64,000 bases of DNA from Adiantum capillus-veneris (GCA_014529385.2 CM043960.1:26737896-26801895); one strand, 5' to 3'. Counted from the first letter of the stretch, positions 1 through 13,640 are shown. The notes: generated from the letters alone by a model not told the origin. Program-made: numbers and translations.

Positions 1-1836
1 CTCTAGTTGGATTGCATTGGCAGTGACATCTTCCCAGGTTGTGATACCTCTAATCACTAGTCCATTATAGATTCCTTCATTCCTCAACCCTCGAATGAAT
101 CGATCAAGCAGTTGGTTATTGTTGAAGCGCTCATTTACAGGGCAACGAGAGTTTAAGTGCTTTAGACGACTAATGAAGTCCCTTACTGACTCTCCTTCCT
201 TACGTTCGGCCTTCTGTAGCTGAGATGCTACACCCCAAAGCACACCTTCTCGTATGTACTCCTTTAGAAACAACCTTCGAAGGGTAGGGTAGATTGTTTT
301 CTCGTCCACCCTTAGGGTCCTATACCAATCTCCAGCCTTCCCACTTAATGTCAAGCTTAAGGCATTGCACTTATGTAGTTCGTTGCGTTCCCCTAAGGAG
401 TCACATACTTGTTCAAACACTTCAATGTGTTTCCTAGCATCTTCGTCTCCATTGAATTTTTGCGTGAGTTTGGCAATTTGTACTGCCTTACTTCTAGGCT
501 CTCTATCAGATGCATGACGCATATTTTTCGCGATAGATCGACCTATGGTTTGAGCAAATGCTGCCAAGTCACCTATGTGAGGAGGCAGGGCCGGTGGAGG
601 TACTCTTGGAATCATATGTGAGAGAGGGACGGGTGCCGGTCTTGGCATATGTGTGGATGATGCAGGATATGGAACATAACCGGGCATAGGTCCACTCGTG
701 TAAGGGCTAGGGAGCGGCACTCGAGGAGCATGAACAAGTGGTACTATTGGAGGTGTGGGGGCCATGTGTGCATAAGGGGCTAGAGGCACATATGGTCGAG
801 GCCCCATATTAGGTACTACGACACTAGGTAGTGGCACTACGCTAACCGTAGATGTCATCGGTACATTCTTTGTCAGGCTTATCCCTGGAGTGAGCACTGG
901 GTTTTCCTTAATAGAGGGTTGAGCCAAGTTAGGGAAGCTAAAGTTTTCGCTCGGAGGCTCAGATTGCATAGAGACCCCAGGTGAAATGACGTAAGATGGG
1001 TCCATGGGGCTCATTAGAGGAGTCTCCATTTTTGATAGAGTAGGCTGTTGAGCCTTGCTCGTATCCAGAAATCTCATGGGGCCAGTTGAGAGTATATTTA
1101 CCCCTCGGTTTTGCCTTTCTAATTGAATAATGCCATGGATAACATTACAGATCATTTTCTGTTGATCTTCGATGCTCGTGGCACTAGAGGTGGATTGTAC
1201 AATCTCTATCCATCCTACATGGTAGGCGTGGCCAGAGTGTAAATCCGTCAACACCTCAGTGTGGAGGTCGTATGTCCAATGATCATTAATGAACAATCCT
1301 TCTAGAGTCGACGTGTTAACGGTTTCTTGTGAGGTAGAAGCAATATTGCTCCCCGTGGTTTTACTTGTCACCAACGGTACTCTAGAGGGAACTTCTGAAG
1401 GAGGCAGCTCAACAGGGCCTTCTTGGTAAGAAGTTGGTAGGATATCCACATGGACACTCTGTGGGGGTGTGGGGTCCACGTGCGATGTGAAAGGAGAGTC
1501 CACTTCCCCACCCCCTTCGTGTGCTTCATTTGCATCAGGTTCCGAGCGAGTAGCTCTACCTAATGTTTCCATGAAACGGCTAAACATACTAGTACTAGGC
1601 TGTGGAGCTTCGAGAGGTGCATGGCCTTCTCTCTCAGTGTTTTGGGTAGGGTATGCTTCCATGATTTCTGAGTCGGAGGAGGAATCACTAGCGGCTATTT
1701 TAGGGTCTTGGGTGGTGCTACCTTGTGTCCCCGCTGAGGGTCTAGAGCTTATCGTGGATGGGTAATGGGTGTCCGTATGAACAGAGGCACCCTCAATATG
1801 CTCGTGTTCTAGCACCCGCCCAGAGCGTAAGTGCAT
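1..1836 (-). CDS. gag: Ty3/Gypsy Gag, cut by the window edge
   Basis: Gag of a Gypsy LTR retrotransposon, which forms the virus-like particle that packages element RNA. From the start codon at 1836 the frame opens with an MHLRSGR N-terminus common in plant Gypsy Gags. A long Ser/Pro-rich stretch follows, then a retrotransposon Gag domain at about 1-480 with blocks such as GKAGDWYRTL, LRRLFLKEYI and ESVRDFISRL. The frame runs off position 1, so protease, reverse transcriptase and integrase lie outside the window. It looks open over its visible length, so the copy may be fairly young. The family call rests on these motifs and on the leader, primer site and LTR found upstream on the same strand. 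Confidence 0.85.
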   Translation of the reverse strand, partial: MHLRSGRVLEHEHIEGASVHTDTHYPSTISSRPSAGTQGSTTQDPKIAASDSSSDSEIMEAYPTQNTEREGHAPLEAPQPSTSMFSRFMETLGRATRSEPDANEAHEGGGEVDSPFTSHVDPTPPQSVHVDILPTSYQEGPVELPPSEVPSRVPLVTSKTTGSNIASTSQETVNTSTLEGLFINDHWTYDLHTEVLTDLHSGHAYHVGWIEIVQSTSSATSIEDQQKMICNVIHGIIQLERQNRGVNILSTGPMRFLDTSKAQQPTLSKMETPLMSPMDPSYVISPGVSMQSEPPSENFSFPNLAQPSIKENPVLTPGISLTKNVPMTSTVSVVPLPSVVVPNMGPRPYVPLAPYAHMAPTPPIVPLVHAPRVPLPSPYTSGPMPGYVPYPASSTHMPRPAPVPLSHMIPRVPPPALPPHIGDLAAFAQTIGRSIAKNMRHASDREPRSKAVQIAKLTQKFNGDEDARKHIEVFEQVCDSLGERNELHKCNALSLTLSGKAGDWYRTLRVDEKTIYPTLRRLFLKEYIREGVLWGVASQLQKAERKEGESVRDFISRLKHLNSRCPVNERFNNNQLLDRFIRGLRNEGIYNGLVIRGITTWEDVTANAIQLE

Positions 1837-2211
1837 GTGCTTTTGATACCCTAAGGTGTCAAAAAGCTGCTCTAGGAGGCCTTGTGACTAGTTTTTAGCG
1901 TGTTTTTTGTTTGTTTTTTTGCTAGATTTTTTAGAACGTGTCGTGGAATGGGCCGTGTGATAGCTCGAAACGAGCGTATCGGTCAGAGGGTCGTGCCGTG
2001 CTTTACAGCCCTCCGTTTGGTCACTCTATGCCCTCGGAATCCCTAAAACTGTCAATTTCCAGTAGGGAACTAGGCCCAAACTAGAAAGTCTAAGGGTGCA
2101 AGTGGGAAGAGAAAGGAGGAGAGTGGAGGACTTGTCCCACATGCTCTCATTCTCTCTTGAGGGAGTAGGGTATATATATAAGAGTGAGTCTAGTATATAT
2201 CATAGGACTGA

Positions 2212-2249
2212 GGCCTGGGCCTGGGCTTGGGCTTGGGCTTGGGCTTGGG
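2212..2249. repeat. Hexanucleotide microsatellite (GGGCTT/GGGCCT)n
   Basis: About six units of TGGGCT/TGGGCC lie in a row inside the untranslated leader of the Gypsy element. Confidence 0.9.
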
Positions 2250-2374
2250 AAAATGATCCCGATCTACCTTTTATACAAACCAACCCGTCCGTTTTAAGAG
2301 TCACGTTTTTTATTTTCGAAAAATTTAGCCGCCCGCTCGCTCGCGTTTTTATTTTTCATTTTTTTTTGATGTAA

Positions 2375-2665
2375 AAAATACAGAAATTGAAAACGCAGAA
2401 ATTGAAAATGCAGAAATGCAGAAAATTGTAAAAACGCGGAAATGCAGAAATTGCAGAAACTGAAAACGCCGAACTTGAAAATGCAGAAATTACAGAAAAT
2501 TGAAAAAAACGCAGAAATGTAGGAAATTGCAGAAAATTGAAAAAACGCAGAAATGCAGAAAATTGCAGAAATTGAAAATGCCGAACTTGAAAATGCAGAA
2601 ATTGAAAAAACGCAGACAATAACAGAAATTGAAACTTGACAGAAAATGCAGAAAACGCAAAAAAC
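2375..2665. repeat. A-rich minisatellite in the Gypsy leader
   Basis: An irregular array of 11-14 bp units built on GCAGAAATTGAAAA, with variants containing GCCGAACTTGAAA. It lies between the primer-binding site and Gag. Apparent long minus-strand open frames here (Phe/Ser/Cys-rich) come from the repeat and are not genes. Confidence 0.85.
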
Positions 2666-2760
2666 AGAAATCTCCACACACTCCTTCCCTGCCTTTCCTA
2701 TGATAGAAATTGCACCACAAGGAAGCGTAAAGTGCTAACCGAGCTTAGTGTAGGGCATAT

Positions 2761-2777
2761 CCCCGGCAACGGCGCCA
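2761..2777 (-). other. Primer-binding site, tRNA-Asp type
   Basis: On the minus strand the site reads TGGCGCCGTTGCCGGGG, complementary to the 3' end of plant tRNA-Asp. It lies 4 bases from the proposed LTR end at 2782, as expected for Gypsy elements that prime from this tRNA. Confidence 0.85.
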
Positions 2778-2781
2778 AAAA

Positions 2782-3032
2782 TGTGCGCTCCTTGCCGCAC
2801 TGTCGAAGCAAGGGACTTGCCAATACACCGTGTGCGAGCCACAAACGGCTCCAAGCACACAACAAGCCTAAACTAGCAAGCTCAAGAAAACAAAGGGTGT
2901 GTCACTCACCGCTCTACGCTCGCCTTCGTGGTGGATTCCTCGCCGCGATGAAGAAGAAGCTGCAGTCGTGCCGTGCTCAACCGCTTCGCCGCCGTCGTGC
3001 CTTCGTAATGCTCGATCGCACACACACTCTCC

Positions 3033-3063
<31 letters not shown>

Positions 3064-3240
3064 GAGGAGGTGAAGAAGAAGAAGATGGAGATGGAGCAAG
3101 AGCACTCTTCTATTGCACAAATGAGAGAATGAGTAAAAATTAGGTTTAGTTGGCTTTTATAGGAGCTCATCCCATTCACACTTGGGCACCCATGCTTAGC
3201 CAACTAACCCTAGCATGTTCGTGTTAGAGTGCGCCTCTCA
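2782..3240 (-). repeat. Putative LTR of the Gypsy element
   Basis: Bounded by TG at 2782 and CA at 3240, about 459 bp. On the minus strand a TATA-like CTATAAAAG lies near 3163-3155, suitable for an LTR promoter. A (CT)n/(CA)n tract sits at about 3018-3064. The second LTR is outside the window, so the outer edge is not proven. Confidence 0.5.
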
Positions 3241-3312
3241 TCGGCGATCACTCTACCTTTCCCTATTGGTCCGACAAGCCCGGTACCTGACTCTAAATAA
3301 TACATAATATGG

Positions 3313-4485
3313 TTACAGTGTCCGTCGTAGGCGATAGGGTGTCCGTGAGCCACGAGGGTTAACAGTTGTTGGTGTTGATGTTGACTTGGGAAGAGTTTTA
3401 TGCATTGCTCTTCCCTTTAGCTTCATTTCGATCCTTGTTTCTATGGGCTTGAAATTTCTTCTTGCCCCTTGTTGGAAATTGATCCTTGAAGCAACCATAG
3501 TGCGATGGATGACTTCGGTGATAGTGCTAGGCCGTTGTGAGTTGATATACTCATCCATTTCTTAAGTAATCCCGCACAAAATTGTTGCTTTTGTTCGACG
3601 AAGTCTATCCTTTGAAAGATTGTAGCTTTGAGATGTAAATCCCAAAACTTGTCTACATATTTATGGATAGACTCGTTGAAGAGCATCTTCAAACTTCACC
3701 ATTCGATGAGCACTTTGTCCTTGCCATCGCTTGCAAGCAATTGCTTCATGATGGAAACTTATAGAGTTTTCCATGTCTTTGGGGCCTCGCCATTGCCACG
3801 AAGGCTAGCTCACCATTGACGAGTAGATTTTTTGAAAGTGCATAGCTACATGGTGGAGGACTCCGTGAAGCCCTCGTCTCCAAGGGCCGCATCAAATTGT
3901 TGGATGAAGGCCAATACTTTGTCGGTGGCACCAAAGGTGCCATCATAGGTAAGAAAAGAGATACTCTTTCCTCCCTCTTCGAGTTTCTTGAGCTTTTGGG
4001 ACCTTCACCTTTCTTGCCTTTTTCTTCCTGTGTTTCCTCTTTCCCATTTGGAGTGATGAGGAGAAGGACTATGGGTTGATCGTTTCCTCTTGGGAAGAGT
4101 TGACGATAGTCTAGACCACCGTCTTCATGGAGCCACATCTTTAGTGGAACTTAGGGATTCACTTCTTTCTCATTCTTTGGATTCCTCCTCTCTTATGGGA
4201 GAGAGTCTTCTTTTGGGAGTCTCATCAAGAGGCCTCCTAAACACTCTCTCCTCTTGGAGAGGAAGAGAAATCCATAAGCACGAAGTTTCTGGGTAACTTC
4301 GGCTTGCAAAGTAGGGTTGCCCATATCTTGATGCAACCTAGTAACAAGATAATTGATAAACATGGGGCATCATCATTAGCACCTTCATGTGCAAAATCAA
4401 AGTTATCAATGTTCATTCTACTCTCTTGGTTATTGTCAGCCATGCTAATTATACTTATGTGTTTACTTAGTGTATTCTTTGGCAA
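3313..4485 (-). mobile_element. Older Ty3/Gypsy Gag, decayed
   Basis: The minus strand carries a Gag-like coding stretch split over several frames. The N-terminal part begins MADNNQES near 4430. Central blocks include FLTYDGTFGATDKV, typical of the start of a retrotransposon Gag domain, then LFNESIHKYVDKFWDLH and FVEQKQQFCAGL. The C-terminal part is basic. It has several breaks and is clearly a fossil. It lies just downstream of a tRNA-Met-like primer site at 4855-4844 on the same strand, so both belong to one element that is independent of the Gypsy copy at 1-3240. Confidence 0.65.
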
Positions 4486-4843
4486 TTCAAAACCTTAGTT
4501 GCTACTCCTCTTAGCCTTTGAAAATAAGCACTTAAGTATCTACACCCATGGTTCGAATTGGTTAATTATAGAGAGTAGTTGGGTGGGTCTAACATCACAA
4601 AATTACCGAGGGATAGCTCCTTTCGGACTTCTTGTGGATCAATAATGGTAAAGCTATAGGCAAGTTTAAAAATATCCCATTATTAAGACCAAAGCTCCTA
4701 AGATATGCACCTATCCCACATAGTGGACTCAACAAAACTGATAATAGATCCCAATCCCACTTACCCTAATATAATTAACAAAATCAACCATTAATAGGCT
4801 ACTTAAGTACCTCTCTTCTTAAGCAAGGAAAGAGAAACCAAAT

Positions 4844-4855
4844 TCTTTGATACCA
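4844..4855 (-). other. Primer-binding site, tRNA-Met type
   Basis: The minus strand reads TGGTATCAAAGA, a slightly changed form of TGGTATCAGAGC, complementary to the initiator tRNA-Met 3' end. One base separates it from TGTAATGGG at 4857, the likely inner edge of the LTR. Confidence 0.6.
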
Positions 4856-4856
4856 A

Positions 4857-6350
4857 TGTAATGGGAATGGCCTATGAACTTTGAGAATAGCGGAATTAAG
4901 AGAATTACAGTGAGCATTTTTGCGAGATTACATAGAGGGTGAACTTAATTGATGGTAGCATCATAAACATAATACTTAATTAACTTGGCATGGATAATAC
5001 TTTTTCATGAGAGAGAGTATTAGAGAACATGACAATAGTTGAGGACCGGATTTACTTGGAGCTCGTCCCCCCTCCAAAAGGCGTTTGTATTCTAGATTCT
5101 CCCGTCAAGAGAGACTTGGTACAATACAATCTTTGTGTTCCTTGTGACCTTGGTGATGCTATGAAGATGGAAAGATTCATGCATCATGGGCATAACATAA
5201 ACTTTGCAAAAAGCATTAACTATCCTAAGCCTCAGTCCCAAGGCCTCAAACACCTTCGAAGGTGGAAAGAGCTAGCAGAGAATGAGGGTAGGGAAGAGGA
5301 AGAAGAATCATTCATAGGAGAAAGAAATAGTCCTCATTTATCATCACTCTTCTTGCTTAGCATAACATAATAGCATAGTAATGAAGATGAAGAATATGGC
5401 AAGCTTAAGCATTGAAGCATGGCTCTTGGTAGGATTTGCATTCCATAGCCAAGAGTGTTGGTATAGACTCTCCACTTCTCTACAAGCTTTGAGAAGGAGA
5501 TGGAGCTCTTGCACTTTGCACTCCACACAATGAGAGAATGTGTATGTGTGTGGGAGAGTAAACCCCCCTCTCATACTTGGGCCTCTCTCTCTCTAGTAAT
5601 ATTTAATTATATCATTTAGGACATGTGTCCTCTTTTTTCTCTTTGAGAGAAAGAACGTAATTATTTATTTTTATGCATCTAAATTCTCATTGGACCCCTT
5701 TAAAGCTTATCCAATAGGATTCAAGCACATCATGAAGGCAACATGTGGAGAATTTTTTGAACATGTGTCTTTTATGCTTCTTAAGTCATTTGGTTTGATT
5801 TGAATACTTTAACCACTTAATCAATCAAACATGTGTCTTTTATGCTTCTTAAGTCATTTGGTTTGAATTGAATGCTTCAAGCCTTAGTCAATCAAGCATG
5901 GAAACATTCATGCCTCTTGAGAATTTATCTTTGAATTTAACATTTCAAAAACCTTAGTCATTTAAGTATAAAAATCACCTCAAGCTTTGGGCAAAGTTCT
6001 CACAACCACTTTAAGCATCTTAGCACCTCATGCTTGGGTAGGATTCCTACCTCAAGGTTAGCCCTAGCTTGCGTAAAGTCAAAGGATTTTTTAACACTAA
6101 ATTTTGGAGGTCTTTAATGAAGCTAACCCTAAGGTCTTTTAAACTCCATTAGATGAACATTGCTCTTTGATGGACTACCTCCTTTTAGACCCCTGTTGAG
6201 ATGTAACCATCTCTCCTCTTGGTCCCTTGCTGAGGTAAATCTAGAAGCACTTATTGCACATTACTCTTTGGTAGATCGTCTCCTTTTGGACCCCTATTGA
6301 GATGCAAACATTTCTCCTTTTGTTCCCCTGTTGAGATAGGTCTAGAAATA
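4857..6350 (-). repeat. Probable LTR region of the older Gypsy element
   Basis: Starts with TGTAATGG next to the primer site. I could not find the outer edge, so the right end is a rough limit. Inside are a 68-bp tandem duplication (5761 and 5829, starting ACATGTGTCTTTTATG) and a roughly 100-bp imperfect duplication (about 6172 and 6272, around GACCCCTGTTGAGATG). No host gene is visible here. Confidence 0.35.
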
Positions 6351-6479
6351 CGTATCAATATCCTAACTCTTGTTCCCCTTTTATCTTCCCGTATTAAATG
6401 ATCACTTTAATATGAGAAAATCATTTGGTAAAGTTAGATATTATATTTTATGACACACCATAATAGGGTGAAACTATTG

Positions 6480-6935
6480 TGGTGGATTGAGATGGCTACA
6501 CTATTGGCTATTGAAGTTATATTTTTAAGGCTCAAAATAAAGAAAAGGGTGGTTCATTTGAGGGAAATGAGAAGTGTTATTGAAAATGCGGCTTTGAACT
6601 CATGAGCTTAGGTAATGTGTGCATAATTATATTATCATTAGAATTTGGACATCTAGATAATGATCTCAACAACTTTCTATAGGGAAAGACTCTTGCATTT
6701 GTGCTACATAAAGAATCGCATTTTGACATAGAACTCCTAAATATTTCTTCCATATAGAGGCATCGATTACTTGAAGGATTGTTTATTTTGATAATTTCTT
6801 CCACATAAAGAGATCAAGGCCATTCAACTGAGCATATTCTACTGGACATGATACCAACAAGGATCAACTATCAAAATTGTATTACATATACATTTTTTAG
6901 AGACAATTTTTATGGCACGCTTCCAACTATGATTT

Positions 6936-6940
<5 letters not shown>
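6480..6940. other. Intergenic, nothing recognised
   Basis: AT-rich sequence between the old Gypsy LTR region and the first large microsatellite. I see no gene, RNA or repeat I can name. Confidence 0.5.
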
Positions 6941-6986
<46 letters not shown>

Positions 6987-7092
6987 AACTATCGAACGAG
7001 AGATATTGCTGGAGGGAGATAAAGAGAATGATAGGGGGTTCGGGGGGTTGAACGGCAGTATGCATGTGTGTGTGTGTGTGTGTGTGTGAGAG

Positions 7093-7147
<55 letters not shown>

Positions 7148-7235
7148 AGCTATCAAAAGAGAAATATTGATGGAGGAAGATAAAGAGGGTGACCGGGGGT
7201 TCGGGGGGTTGAACGCCATTATTCATGTGTGTGTG

Positions 7236-7287
<52 letters not shown>

Positions 7288-7486
7288 TTTATTATCATAG
7301 GAACACACTAAGAGACCTCAAATCTCTAACCTGACAAATCTTTGATTTAAGAGTTGGTTTGAAAGAGGGAATTGTGATAACCAATCCACCATACTCAATG
7401 GTTATTATAGTTTTCTCGTTTTATTCACTAACTCGTTAAGAGAGATCTCAAAGATCTACTAGACAAGTCTTGACCTTAAAACTCCC

Positions 7487-7570
<84 letters not shown>

Positions 7571-7777
7571 GTCATCTACATGGAGTGATTACAAGTATTA
7601 TAGTCCACCCTCTCCACTTGTGTACATATGGACACACACACATTGGTGTGTGTGTGTGTGACCCAATGGCCATGCTTTTCTTGGTCACATCAACGTGCAG
7701 GTCACACATTAGTCCTATCTATAGATCCTAAAACAATTAGAAACAAGGTAAAGATTTACGGTGGCCTACAGGAGAAG

Positions 7778-7840
<63 letters not shown>
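6941..7840. repeat. Cluster of compound microsatellites (TG)n(GA)n
   Basis: (GA)n at 6941-6981; (TG)n(AG)n at 7065-7142; (TG)n(GA)n at 7226-7286; (TG)n(GA)n at 7489-7567; (GA)n at 7780-7840. Between the first three tracts lies a repeated spacer of about 125 bp containing TTCGGGGGGTTGAACG. A weaker relative of it appears near 13705-13770. All open frames over the tracts are artefacts. Confidence 0.9.
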
Positions 7841-7842
<2 letters not shown>

Positions 7843-8163
7843 ACCTCGACTCCAATGAAGTGAGAGAGTGGGAGGGCACTCTCATATGCACACATTAAAA
7901 TCCAAAAATTTTAAAATGTCACATGGAGAACATCCATCAATTCAATTCAATGGTAAAACAATTGCACCAAAAATCTTCGATATTCCTTATGCCCTTATAT
8001 ATGAGTGTTATATTAATTGATCTCATGAAAATATAAAGCATATAGAATATTAGTGAGAGTTTAGGAATTGATCTGATTCTTGTATAAATATATCAGTAAA
8101 ATAAATCACACAATAACATGATGCATGCTATTAAATGAAAGAAATCCATAATATCTTTATGAT

Positions 8164-9723
8164 AGAAATAAATATTGAAAATGTTTAAACCTAATCCCTA
8201 ATAATAATACATGTACTAAAGTAACAAGGTGACATTTACATATCAAAACAAAACGTTGAAAACAAAATCTTAGTTGTGAAAAAATTCTAAAGCTAATTCC
8301 TAATAATAATACATGCACTAAAGTAATAAGGTGACATTTGTATATCAAGATCAAAAGTTGAAAAAAAATTTCTTCAAGGTGAAAAAATTATTTCATCTAA
8401 GGACAATTTATATTTTTTTAGTTAGAAATTGTCGGTAAATGAAAAGAAAATTTACAAGGAAAAAGTATGTTTTAAATAAAAAAGTTGACAAGAAAGTCAT
8501 TAGATCCTTAAATGAAGAGACCCATTTATAAACTAAATAAAGATTTAAAGAAAAAAATTAAAATGGACATTAAATAAAGGGACCAGATTACAATGATGAA
8601 AAGAGACACTTACTTTATAAAAGGAAAATATAACCTTTATAAATTTTATAAACTAAACAAAGATTTAAAAAAGAAAAAAAACCAAGTGAGCATTAAATAA
8701 AGGGCCAAATTACAATGATGGAAATACCCATTTATAATATAAAAAGAAATATAAACTTTATAAAACAAGGAAGTCAATTGAACATTAAAAGAAGGGACCA
8801 AATTACAATGATGTAAAGACCATATACATTATAAAACAAGCTCGCCTGACATGTGTCACCAATCCGTGATTCTGAATCAACGGTTCAAAAAGTGTACCAA
8901 TTTTTCACTCACTCTCCTTTGTCCTTTTGAAGGCCAAAAATGTATTACATTTAAGTTGGCCTTTAGAAGGCCATAGGAGAGTGGGTAGAGAATTGGTGCA
9001 CTTTCTGGACCGTTGATTAAGAATCACGGATTGGTGACACATGACAGGTGAGCTTGTTTTATAATGTATATGAGTTTTTCCAGTATTATATCTTGGTCCC
9101 TTCTTTTAATGCTCAATTTATTTCCTTGTTTTATAAAGGTTATATTTTATTTTTATAATGTAAATGGGTCTTTCCATCATTGTAATTTGGTCCCTTTATT
9201 CAATGCTCACTTGATTCTTTTATTTTTAAAATCTTTGTTTAGGTTATATGTTTTATAAAGGGTATATTTTCTTTTTATAATATAAGTGTCTCTTTTCATC
9301 ATTGTAATTTGGTCCCTCTATTTAATGCTCACTTGACTTAAAAAAAAAAATATTTGTTTAGTTTATAAATGGGTCTTTTCATTTTAAAATCTATTGACTT
9401 TCTTGTCAACTTTTCGATTTAAAACATACTTTTTTCCTTGTAAATTTCTTTTCATTTATAGATAATTTATAACTAAAAATTTATAAATTGTCCTTAAATA
9501 AAAGAAAATTTTCACCACTAAGGAATGTTTTTCAACTTCCCGTTTTGATATAAAAATGTCACCTTATTACTTTAGTGCATGTATTATTATTAGGGATTAA
9601 CTTAAGAATTTTTTCACAACTAAGTTTTTTTTTTCAACTTTTTGTTTTGATATGTAAATGTCACCTTATTACTTTAGTGTATGTATTGTTATTAGGAATT
9701 AGGTTTATACATTTTCAATATTC

Positions 9724-9729
<6 letters not shown>
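8164..9729. mobile_element. Foldback (long inverted repeat) DNA element
   Basis: Two arms of roughly 780 bp (8164-8945 and 8948-9729) are inverted copies of each other, meeting near 8946 with almost no loop. The outermost match is AGAAATAAATATTGAAAATG on the left against its complement ending in TTCATTTCT on the right. Each arm contains direct repeats: a unit with CTAATAATAATACATG twice, about 100 bp apart, and a unit with AGGGACCAAATTACAATGATG three or four times. There is no coding capacity. Inverted arms made of tandem units are the hallmark of foldback elements, which move with help from another element's transposase. The right end abuts a (CT)n tract, so a target duplication cannot be read. 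Confidence 0.75.
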
Positions 9730-10792
<1,063 letters not shown>

Positions 10793-13640
10793 TTGTCACA
10801 GTAGCTGACCATGATAGCCTACTCATAGCCTAAAGATTTCCACCTTGGGTAGGTAAAACTTGAAAATGGTACTTGATCTCATTATTGCTAGCCTACTATG
10901 CTATTAGCATGGCTGAATAGATACCACAAAGAAATTTAGCTTGGTGGGTGCTGGGTGAAACCCCTTGTAGATTTAACCTCACTTGGTTTACTTGGGTTGA
11001 TATTAACCATTATATTGGAACTTGGGCTCAATGGGAGCAGTCCCGTAGGATTTTAACCTGTTGGAATTAAGTGATGGGTTACCTTCCCATTTTTTCCTCC
11101 TATCGCCACCGATCCCCTTCTGATGATGATGGGCGGCCATGCGATACCTGTTGTTGCTCTACCTTTTTCATAAAATCTCCCCCTAGGGCTTGCACCCGAT
11201 CCGAATGATGATTACGTGCCATGAATGGCTTGCAGGGGGTGGCCTTACCTGGCTTGCTGTGACGACTACTGTCATGCCTCTCTGACCTATATATTAAGGT
11301 GAGCGGTTCTTCCCTTCACTTAGACTTGGGTTTGTCTTAGTATTACGGAGGGGTGCTTGGCTCTGCAGTCCGCTACCACTCTGTTGATGATTAGGATGGC
11401 TTCCACTTTAAAGGTTTTTTACTGTCCTTAATAGGTACCTTGCTTGTTTACTTCACTCACTTTTAACCACTAATCAATGTTTGATAACCCTCGCACTGTT
11501 AATTACACATCAACAGATGGTTTCTTTTTGCTTCCTGCCTGGTACTATTTACATACTTACTCACTCTAGTTTTTTGGCTGCTTGACAAAAAAGTGGCATC
11601 AATTCTATGTTTATTGAGCAGGTTCTTACCTAAATGTGGTATACTATGGTAATATGAGGAAAATGATCTAACTGTGCTGATCCCTAGTTGATACTCTGAA
11701 GTATTATGTGATAGTTCATATTTTGGTGGGTTATGAGGAGATTCATGGAAACTTTTGAAAAGTTGATGCTTTTTTGCATTAAAATTGATACTTATGGTGA
11801 GATTAGTGGCATTACTGGTTATGCTGCCAAAATTTGAATTTGGATACTTGCAGGTGTTTATTAGGGTATGATACATTCAATTTGCAGAAAATAATGGATC
11901 TAATACTTGTAAAATAATTTTTTCTTCCATGGCATATTCCTTTGACCCTTTACAAGTTTAATCTCTTACTCGTCTTATAAACCTGCTGCCTGCTTACTGG
12001 TTACCAGCTGAATTTTTTTGGTCTTGGATTTTTGGCCTAGTCCTGGTCTTTTTTTGACTAGATCTTACTCTCTTGGTCTTGGGTGTGGTTGGAATTAGCC
12101 GGATCTAGCTATGGTGCTGAATTACAAAACACCTAACCTTGCTTGGATATCTGGCTTAGATCTGGTTTTCTACAATACATATCCCACTACATCTAGTGAT
12201 GATACTACCATAAAATATATTCTGGTTTTTACTGTTTGCTTTGACCTACAATAGATGAAACCTTCTGCTTGTTGCCTAGATGGTTGACTTAGTTCTGGTC
12301 TTTTTCCTATATACACTATATGGTGATGATACTGCCATAAAAACCTCACTTGAGTTTTGGCATAAACTATGATTCTGACCAATATGGGTATAGTGTTACT
12401 GTGGCGATACTTCTCTGGCTTTGGCTAGTACTTCTCTGAGCTAATGGTTCAACTTTTACAGTAGTTTTAAAGGGAACTCTTTATAGGAATGTAGTATAGT
12501 GCTCAAAAAAATGCATAACCTGCTGCAAATTATTGGATGAATCAGGGACATCTGGTTCTTGATATCTGGCTTAAAAATAGATCGAATGATAACCCTAGTT
12601 GATCTGGTGTTGAAAGCCTGGTGGCATTACTGGTTATGCTGCCGAAAATTTATGGTTCACATTATGGTGGGTAAAATAGAGAATCATAAACCGACACCGA
12701 GTTACTTTGTGGTTTGTTTGGGAAAGGACTCAAGATAGAAGTTATATAGCTGCTCTTGACTGATAAGTGATATTTGTTTTGCCCTAGCTTGTTTTGCTTT
12801 GATAGATTACTTTTCAGGTTATCATCATATTGAATGATTACTTATTGAAATATGATTGTGCTGGGAAAACTTGGAGAATTAATCCAACTGCTACTGATGA
12901 AGATTTTGTTTTGGTACTTAAGTTTATGTTGTTGGGTAAACAAGCCTATTACAGATTCTACTAAAGTTCTGGTGGGTTAAGTGATCTGGTCTACAACACA
13001 TTCTTCTGGTTTTGCATGGTCTCTAGATATGGCTAGCTTGGTCAGGTGATAATCCTAGTTGATTCTGGCTTTGAAGGGCTCGACATCGGAACATATTTTA
13101 AGGATGAAATTACATAAACCGAGCATTGCATGCAAGATTTTTTACATACAATGATATGGATTAATTGACATTTTTTACATTAATAGATATTATGTAATAA
13201 AAGAGAAGCTAAATATATGAGTAAGTCTAGCAAGAATATGATGGTGAAAAATCCTTGAGACTTTAAATATGCGGGACAATAGCTAATCAAATTTTTGTTA
13301 AGTTTGACATGGATAACAATTGATAGATTCTTTGAAGCCTACCACACGTAGCCAAGTCTAACATAACTCTTGTCTTGACTATATGGATGCACGTGAGAAC
13401 TCTATCTTGGCTTAAAAAATGTTTAGCTTGCTGCAGTCCGACTTTGAAAACACTTGATGATTCAACTGGGACAGTTCTGATACCTTTGTATAAACTCATT
13501 TGGAATGATACTTCATTCTTATTATGCTATACATTTATGAATCAAAAACTGAGTTTTTTCTGTACTAATCTTTGGCTAAACATCTTTAGCCAGTTGTCTT
13601 CTGAACGTCTTGTTCCTTGGTATGTTTATTTATAAAAGTA
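10793..13640. other. Long non-coding stretch with decayed repeats
   Basis: T-rich sequence with no convincing coding frame. Several phrases recur imperfectly: GGCATTACTGGTTATGCTGCC (about 11807 and 12623), a phrase like AATCCTAGTTGATTCTG (about 11690, 12590 and 13055) and GATGATACTACCATAAAA (about 12200 and 12325). This suggests a decayed repeat of about 0.8 kb or an old transposon. A TATATATTAAGG motif near 11288 is promoter-like, but no gene follows it. Confidence 0.4.

Larger units (their letters stand above)
1..3240 (-). mobile_element. Ty3/Gypsy LTR retrotransposon, 5' part
   Basis: Reading on the minus strand, the parts are a putative LTR (3240-2782), a primer-binding site (2777-2761), a repeat-rich untranslated leader (about 2760-1837) and Gag (1836-1). 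The 3' part lies outside the window. The outer LTR edge is my estimate from the TG...CA rule; no target duplication could be checked. Confidence 0.75.
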
